Source: 2-02-FULL-66-22 sp964576535 (lineage in GTDB: Bacteria > Methylomirabilota > Methylomirabilia > Methylomirabilales > 2-02-FULL-66-22). From it: a stretch of 64,000 nt of DNA. A program made the position numbers and the translations under genes. Shown one piece after another: positions 59,399-64,000 of this stretch. The stretch spans positions 1-64,000 of the forward strand of contig CAZNWB010000003.1 in the NCBI GenBank assembly GCA_964576535.1, written 5' to 3'. How positions within the stretch are numbered: position 1 is the first letter of the stretch; each line of letters opens with the position of its first letter. The notes under the pieces were generated by a model. The model ran no database searches, was not told the DNA's origin, and saw only the letters and a list, made by a program, of their open reading frames with translations.

Positions 59399-60481
59399 TT
59401 ACCGAAGGGCGGCGACCGCCGCCTCGGCCGACTCCTTCGCCTTGCCGTAGTTNNNNNNNNNNNNNNNNNNNNNNNNNNNNNNNNNNNNNNNNNNNNNNNN
59501 NNNNNNNNNNNNNNNNNNNNNNNNNNNNNNNNNNNNNNNNNNNNNNNNNNNNTAGCCCGCCGGCGCCTTGGCGTACAGGTCGGGAATCACCGGGAGCCGG
59601 GCGATCTCCCTGGAGAAGAGCACCACCTGCCCCTCGTCGCTCAAGAGGTAGTTCACGAAGGCCCGGGCGTTCTCCGGATTCGGCCCGCCCTTGACGATGC
59701 CCACGCTGGCCGGCACCACCGAGGTCAGGGAGGGGTAGACGAAATCCACGGGGAAGCCACTGGCGATGGCGGACAGGCCGAAGAAGTCGATCACCACGCC
59801 GACCCCGTACTGCCCGGTGTTCACCGCCTCGGGCACCCCGAAGGACCGCTCCGTGATGCTCCCCATGTTCCCGCCGGAGTTGAGGAGCAGCGCCCACCCC
59901 TTCTCCCACCCGTAGGCCTGCAGGATCACCTCGATGGTCAGATGCGTGGTCCCGCTCCGCGACGGGGCACTGATGACCAGGTGCCCGTGGTAGCGCGGAT
60001 CGGCCAGGTCGGTCCACTCCTTCGGCTCGGGCAGCTTGTGGGCTTGCATGTAGGGCTTGTTCCACATGAGCCCATAGCCGCTGACCGCGAACCCGAAGTA
60101 CGTCCCATCCGGGTCGGAGATGGGGAACGCCCCGATCTTCGCCGGCATCCGTGCCAGGATCTCCTTTGGTGGACTGTACTTCTCCAGGATGCCGTCGGTC
60201 TTCAGGGTCAAGAAGGCATCCGGTGCGCTCACCCAGAAGATGTCCGCGGCCGGCCTGGCCTTGGTCTCCTGCAGGTAGGTGACCCCGGCATTGGTCTGTT
60301 TCACGTTGATCACCACCGTGACGCCGGGGTGTTTGGCCTCGAAGGCCTTCTTGTAGTTCTCGAACAGCTCCTTGGGAAAGGAGGTCACGACGACGACCTC
60401 CTTCGTGCCCGCGGCGGCCAGCCCCGCGGCCAGCCCCAGGATGATTCCCGCGATCGCTCCGATCGTCCCTCTGCGTCCCAT
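59399..60481 (-). CDS. Iron(III)-type ABC transporter substrate-binding protein (with gap)
   Basis: 360 codons including the gap, from the ATG at 60481 with GGAGG upstream. Signal peptide about 4-25. The Fbp-type pattern is VVVVTSFPKELFENYKKAFEAKHPGV, then FAVSGYGLMWNK and the hinge NTGQYGVGVVIDFFG. Ligand Tyr residues are likely but cannot be fixed by eye. A 100-N gap removes part of the C-terminal region; the tail NYGKAKESAEAAVAALR after it is in the same frame. It belongs with the permease and ATPase at 54838-57836. Confidence 0.85.
   Translation of the reverse strand: MGRRGTIGAIAGIILGLAAGLAAAGTKEVVVVTSFPKELFENYKKAFEAKHPGVTVVINVKQTNAGVTYLQETKARPAADIFWVSAPDAFLTLKTDGILEKYSPPKEILARMPAKIGAFPISDPDGTYFGFAVSGYGLMWNKPYMQAHKLPEPKEWTDLADPRYHGHLVISAPSRSGTTHLTIEVILQAYGWEKGWALLLNSGGNMGSITERSFGVPEAVNTGQYGVGVVIDFFGLSAIASGFPVDFVYPSLTSVVPASVGIVKGGPNPENARAFVNYLLSDEGQVVLFSREIARLPVIPDLYAKAPAGXXXXXXXXXXXXXXXXXXXXXXXXXXXXXXXXXXNYGKAKESAEAAVAALR
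59453..59552. other. Assembly gap (100 N) inside the binding-protein gene
   Basis: A scaffold gap of default length. The frame stays open across it only if the real missing length is 1 mod 3 as drawn. No shared edge sequence was seen. Confidence 0.99.
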
Positions 60482-60689
60482 GGGACCCCTCCTTGCCTTT
60501 ATCCCCTTGCTCCCTCCACGGATCTGCTGCCCTGAAAACCTATCATAGCTCTCCCCGCATTGCAGCACAAACAGGCAGCGCTGGCCCCGAAAACGCTTAA
60601 CGGCTCCGGCCACGAGGGCAGAACTCGCACCCTATGGGTGAAGATCCACTCGACGATAGAGCGTTTTTCGGGGCTGGCGCGAAGTCCCG

Positions 60690-60794
60690 TCACGCCGCGC
60701 TCCCCACCTTTCGCTCGCCAAGAAACACATCCATACCCACCCAGGCGGCCTCACGGTACACGGCTTCCAGGGCATCCGCGAAGCTCTCATCGCC
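60690..60794 (-). pseudogene. Orphan C-terminal coding tail after the broken SNF2 gene
   Basis: In a different frame from the SNF2 helicase, a protein-like stretch (DALEAVYREAAWVGMDVF, then LGERKVGSAA and TGA) begins right where the helicase stops. It has no start codon or upstream part of its own. It looks like the end of another gene, joined to the helicase by a deletion or a misassembly. Confidence 0.35.
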
Positions 60795-62718
60795 CCGCCT
60801 CCTTTTGCCAGTTGCTCACCACAGAGGTCGGGCACACCAGGAGGACCGGCCGCTTCCCGTTCCCCTCCCAGTCCCGCTGGATCAGGGCCAAGGTCTGGAC
60901 GGTCTTGCCCAGACCCATGTCATCGGCCAAACACGCCCCCAACACCCAGGCCTGGAGGAAGGCCAGCCAGGAGTATCCTCGAACCTGGTAGGGCCGGAGT
61001 GTCCCGCTGAAGCGCCGCGGCGCCGGAATCTCCGTGAAGGCCACCCGGCCCTCAAGCTGATCGAGGAGTGTGCCCACCCAGCCCGTCGCCCTGACCCCTT
61101 TGAAGACGAAGCCGCGCACTTCCTCCGTGGCCCCCAGGGCCATCTGGATGACTTGTCCCACGGTGGCCATCTCGGAAGATTTTTTCTTCCAGAATTCCAC
61201 CGCTCCCCGAATCTCCTCTGCGTTTACTTCCACCCACTGGCCCCGCACTTTGACCAGCGGAGCCTTTAGCCTGGCCAGGGCCTCCAACTCGTCCAAGGTG
61301 AGGGTCGCATCACCCAGGGCGACTTCCCAATTGAACCGGACGATGTCGCCCAGCGAGGGCCCACCGCCACCCTGCATCTTCGGGCTCGCGGCACGGGCCT
61401 GAACCGCCAGGCGCACCTTGGTGCCCTTGCGTGTCCACCAAGCCGGGAGCAGCACACCGAAGCCGGCCTGTTCCAACGCGACGGCCCTTTGGGTCAGAAA
61501 TTCATGGGCGCCGGCTGCATCCAGGCCATAGCCGACGGGCCGCGCTGTCTTGAGGCTCTTCTCGATGTTGGGACACACTCCGGCGGCCTGGCCAAGGGCG
61601 GAGAGCAGGTACTCCTGGAGGTTGCCCTCCCACCGGCCGAGCGCCGGAACGGGCCGTCTTGTGGGGGACCACGCGTCCTTCGCCGGGATGAGAAGGCTTA
61701 GGTCATCCTGGGGCTGGATCAGGTAACGGACATGCCAAGGATCGCGAGAGACCGCGAGGGCTCCCCCTCTTTCCTTGCCGCCATCCGCTGGTTCCTCCAG
61801 CCGAAAGCAGAGCCGGAAAGGTGACGACACTGTCACGGTGATGGGACGGCGCCATTCACGGATCTGAGCGGCCGGCTCGGCCAAGGCTGCCGCTTCGCCC
61901 TCCAAGATTCCATCCGGCGATCGCAGCGCATGAAGCCACTGGTCGTGAAGGCTGGCACAATCGGCGGCTTTCCCCCGGCCCCGGCGACGGCCTGCCGAGG
62001 CGAGGGGCGGCGTTGAGCCTGAGACGCGGATCAGGTGATCCACCATTCTGGCGAGAAATAGGGCCAAGACGGAGTGGAATGGGGCAACCGGAGGGGAAGT
62101 GATCACCTGAGATGACAGCGCACGGGCAATGCCCGGCATGTCGTTGGCCAGCGCGGTGACTCGTCCCCGGTCCTCACCGACCACCACGGGCTCCCAGATC
62201 GCCCGATATCGTCCGTTCCGCGATTCCAGGCCGGGAAGGAATTGCTGACGGGCCACCAGTGCCCCCGCAAAACGCATGGCCTGAACCCAAAAGGCAAGAT
62301 CGCGGCCGACGACCACGCCAGGCGCGAGGGTCTGTTTCCCGATGGTCGTGCAGAGCAGCGTGGTGGTCCGCTCGGGATCGAGCGGCAGCGCCGGCACGGT
62401 CCAGGGGAAGAGCGGGGTGGGGGCCGTCCCGTCAGACGGCTCCGCGATCAGGGGACTCGATGCGACCGGCCTCCCGCCTGCCGTGGGCAGCCAGGCGATG
62501 ACCGTATCTCTACACACCCTCTTGCCTGGAGTCGGTATTCCTGCGCTCTCCAGCGCCGACACCAGCCGTGTTCCCCCGGAATCGAACGGGGAGACCTGTG
62601 GATCGAAGCCCTTTGCCCTGCGGCCCCGCGGCTTGATGGGTCCTGCAGTCACCTCGGCGCGTGATTCCCCCCAGAGCAGCAGTCGGTCGTCGAGATAACC
62701 CGCATGCAAGACAATCAT
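60787..62718 (-). CDS. SNF2/HepA-type DNA helicase, truncated after motif Ia
   Basis: 643 aa. The N-terminal 560 residues match the bacterial SNF2-associated region (GAVEFWKKKSSEMATVGQ, APLVKVRGQWVEV). The helicase domain starts with LRPYQVRGYSWLAFLQ, ACLADDMGLGKTVQTLALI (Walker A) and LLVCPTSVVSNWQKEA, then ends abruptly at a TGA. About 400-450 residues, including the DEAH box and the whole second RecA lobe, are missing, so it cannot be an active remodeller. The sequence after the stop carries the orphan tail described at 60690. A real deletion or an assembly error could explain this. Confidence 0.85.
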   Translation of the reverse strand: MIVLHAGYLDDRLLLWGESRAEVTAGPIKPRGRRAKGFDPQVSPFDSGGTRLVSALESAGIPTPGKRVCRDTVIAWLPTAGGRPVASSPLIAEPSDGTAPTPLFPWTVPALPLDPERTTTLLCTTIGKQTLAPGVVVGRDLAFWVQAMRFAGALVARQQFLPGLESRNGRYRAIWEPVVVGEDRGRVTALANDMPGIARALSSQVITSPPVAPFHSVLALFLARMVDHLIRVSGSTPPLASAGRRRGRGKAADCASLHDQWLHALRSPDGILEGEAAALAEPAAQIREWRRPITVTVSSPFRLCFRLEEPADGGKERGGALAVSRDPWHVRYLIQPQDDLSLLIPAKDAWSPTRRPVPALGRWEGNLQEYLLSALGQAAGVCPNIEKSLKTARPVGYGLDAAGAHEFLTQRAVALEQAGFGVLLPAWWTRKGTKVRLAVQARAASPKMQGGGGPSLGDIVRFNWEVALGDATLTLDELEALARLKAPLVKVRGQWVEVNAEEIRGAVEFWKKKSSEMATVGQVIQMALGATEEVRGFVFKGVRATGWVGTLLDQLEGRVAFTEIPAPRRFSGTLRPYQVRGYSWLAFLQAWVLGACLADDMGLGKTVQTLALIQRDWEGNGKRPVLLVCPTSVVSNWQKEAGR

Positions 62719-63037
62719 GGCTGGTTATTCCTCGGGCGAGGCGCGCAGCATATCACGCCCGGAGTCTTTGCCACCACACCTTGTATCGTGCAACAGAGGG
62801 TGGGGGAGGCGGAAGGGGCAGACGTCTTCGCCGTTTGTCGAGGAGCGGCCGCGAGGCGGGCTACGTCCCAAGCGGAGCTACGCGGCCGCACCAGACGCCG
62901 GTGGGCCATGCGACGGGGCCGGCCAGAGACGGGATGCGCGAGGATCGTTACGGGAACCGATCAGAAAGGCCGTGGCGAGGTGGGCACGGCGGCGGGACCC
63001 AAATGTGGGCGAAGCCCACACTGGCGGATGGTCCCTT
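62719..63037. other. 319-base intergenic region without a supported gene
   Basis: Upstream of the SNF2 gene and downstream of the nucleotidyltransferase. Open frames translate to Arg/Gly-rich low-complexity peptides. No repeat or promoter was recognised. Confidence 0.5.
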
Positions 63038-63643
63038 CTACTCCGGTTCGCGTTGCGCCCGCGTTTCTCGGAGGAGCGTAAGGAACCGATCCCGAAGCGT
63101 TGCTGGCAGCCGGCGGGCGAACGCCTCGTCGAGGCCATGAATGCGGATGAGGTTCTGCACGTCGCCTAGGTCCTGGTGGCGGTGGCCCCAGACCCCACTG
63201 GCGATCTTGAATTCAACCAGCGCCTCCATCGTAGGAAAGCGCACCCCATCTATTTCTACGAATGCGTCGGAGTCCGGCGGGGGATATACAATGGGGCTTT
63301 CGTCGGACCCGGCATGCTCTCCCGAGGTCATAATGTCAACGTTTACCTCATGCTCGGTTTCGCGCAGCAGCTTCCGCAGCCCCCTGCCTCGAGGAACCAG
63401 GCCCCTGCCGACGAGCGTGGCATGGATCTTCTCGAGCCCTTCAGGCGTCGTCAAGATGTCGATATCCTCTGTGGCCCGCACGAACCCGTACTGCCGGAGG
63501 GCCAGGGCACCGATTACGGCAAAGGGGATGCCTTCCTCCGCCAATCGCCGACGCAGGAACTCCAGCACGGCGGCGATATCTTGGGCGTGCACGTAATCCC
63601 TCCGCAGGAGTTGGATAAGTGGGCCGGCGACTTGCTTCGCCAT
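63038..63643 (-). CDS. Nucleotidyltransferase-fold protein
   Basis: 201 aa from the ATG at 63643. The fold signature is FAVIGALALRQYGFVRATEDIDIL (about 36-59; G-[G/A]...D-x-D), where D-x-D supplies the metal ligands, and the later Asp in NVDIMTSG fits the third. It resembles AbiEii/MNT-type antitoxin or toxin partners and DUF6036-like proteins. No toxin or antitoxin neighbour is obvious, so its role is open. Confidence 0.8.
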   Translation of the reverse strand: MAKQVAGPLIQLLRRDYVHAQDIAAVLEFLRRRLAEEGIPFAVIGALALRQYGFVRATEDIDILTTPEGLEKIHATLVGRGLVPRGRGLRKLLRETEHEVNVDIMTSGEHAGSDESPIVYPPPDSDAFVEIDGVRFPTMEALVEFKIASGVWGHRHQDLGDVQNLIRIHGLDEAFARRLPATLRDRFLTLLRETRAQREPE

Positions 63644-63834
63644 GCCGGAATTGTACCCTATGTTTCTCCCGAGCGCAAAAAACATGTGGGGGTAGGGTCG
63701 GGCCATAAGACACCCAGGACTGCGTAAGGGACTCGTGTCCGCTTTTGGTTGCCAGGCGAGCGACGCGAGCAGTAGGGGGAAACTCGGCCAATGAGGAATC
63801 GGCAGACTTCCGCTGGCGGACCCGGGGAGCCGGG

Positions 63835-64000
63835 TCAGCTCGTGGGGCGTTTGGCCTTGAGGGCGAGGGCGGTCTTGATGGTGGCGATGAGCTTCTTGGG
63901 GTCGTAGGGCTTCTGGAGGGCCAGGGTGGCGCCCGCCTGGAAGCCCTTGACGTTCAGCTTGGGGTCCACCATGGCGGTCACGATGATGATGGGGACGTCC
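63835..64000 (-). CDS. Response regulator receiver domain, C-terminal part (window edge)
   Basis: The last 55 codons of a gene that begins beyond the window. DVPIIIVTAMVDPK gives the Thr strand, and ATLALQKPYDPKKL carries the conserved Lys-Pro of a receiver domain. It ends soon after the domain (KRPTS and TGA), so this is the C-terminal domain of the protein and probably another stand-alone receiver, the third in the window. Confidence 0.75.
   Translation of the reverse strand, partial: DVPIIIVTAMVDPKLNVKGFQAGATLALQKPYDPKKLIATIKTALALKAKRPTS

Overview
The window is a 64 kb piece of a GC-rich bacterial scaffold with four 100-N gaps and no rRNA. The codon bias, TTGACA-type promoters, a tripartite tricarboxylate transporter operon, hydantoinase/oxoprolinase genes, several orphan response regulators and the MreBCD-PBP2-RodA cluster suggest a Gram-negative soil or subsurface bacterium. 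Methylomirabilota/Rokubacteria is my best guess. That is an inference: no taxonomic marker gene was compared.

Layout. 1-8 kb: a double-domain ThyX, a small DEDD exonuclease, hyuB/hyuA and a lone receiver protein. 8-15 kb: an exported LCAT-like lipase, PilZ and zinc-ribbon proteins, and a cyclophilin-like gene coupled to an MrfA helicase fused to an MrfB-like exonuclease domain. 15-20 kb: a methyltransferase, moeA, then a tightly packed run (exported bifunctional nuclease, TPR protein, 48-aa membrane peptide, THEP1 NTPase, agmatinase, DUF2203). 20.4-22.8 kb: a compact set encoding an E2-like protein, an E1/ThiF-like adenylyltransferase and a ubiquitin-like beta-grasp protein. This is the most notable system here. 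23-31 kb: hotdog and alpha/beta hydrolases, a dual-specificity phosphatase, an MFS/spermidine-synthase/TPR fusion with a cytochrome c, and an exported amidohydrolase. 31-33 kb: three exported proteins that share shuffled domains. 33-39 kb: a PrpD-tctC-tctB-tctA-M29/NicX-like catabolic operon. 39-44 kb: bactofilin, two divergent tRNAs (Leu-CAA, Ala-GGC), small proteins and a MEMO1-family protein. 44-51 kb: a SurA-like protein divergent from mreBCD-mrdA-rodA. 51-64 kb: a Bor-like lipoprotein, HAD and histidine phosphatases, a less GC-rich flavin oxidoreductase, an Fbp-type ABC transporter with an SDR, an SNF2 helicase cut short, a nucleotidyltransferase and a partial receiver protein at the edge.

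A second theme is non-coding. At least ten intergenic sites carry runs of degenerate 7- or 8-bp units kept in phase. Many have a matching inverted run a short distance away, so that the pair could fold into a long hairpin. Each site has its own word, and a few words are reused between sites. Some arrays contain stop codons or touch start codons of neighbouring genes.
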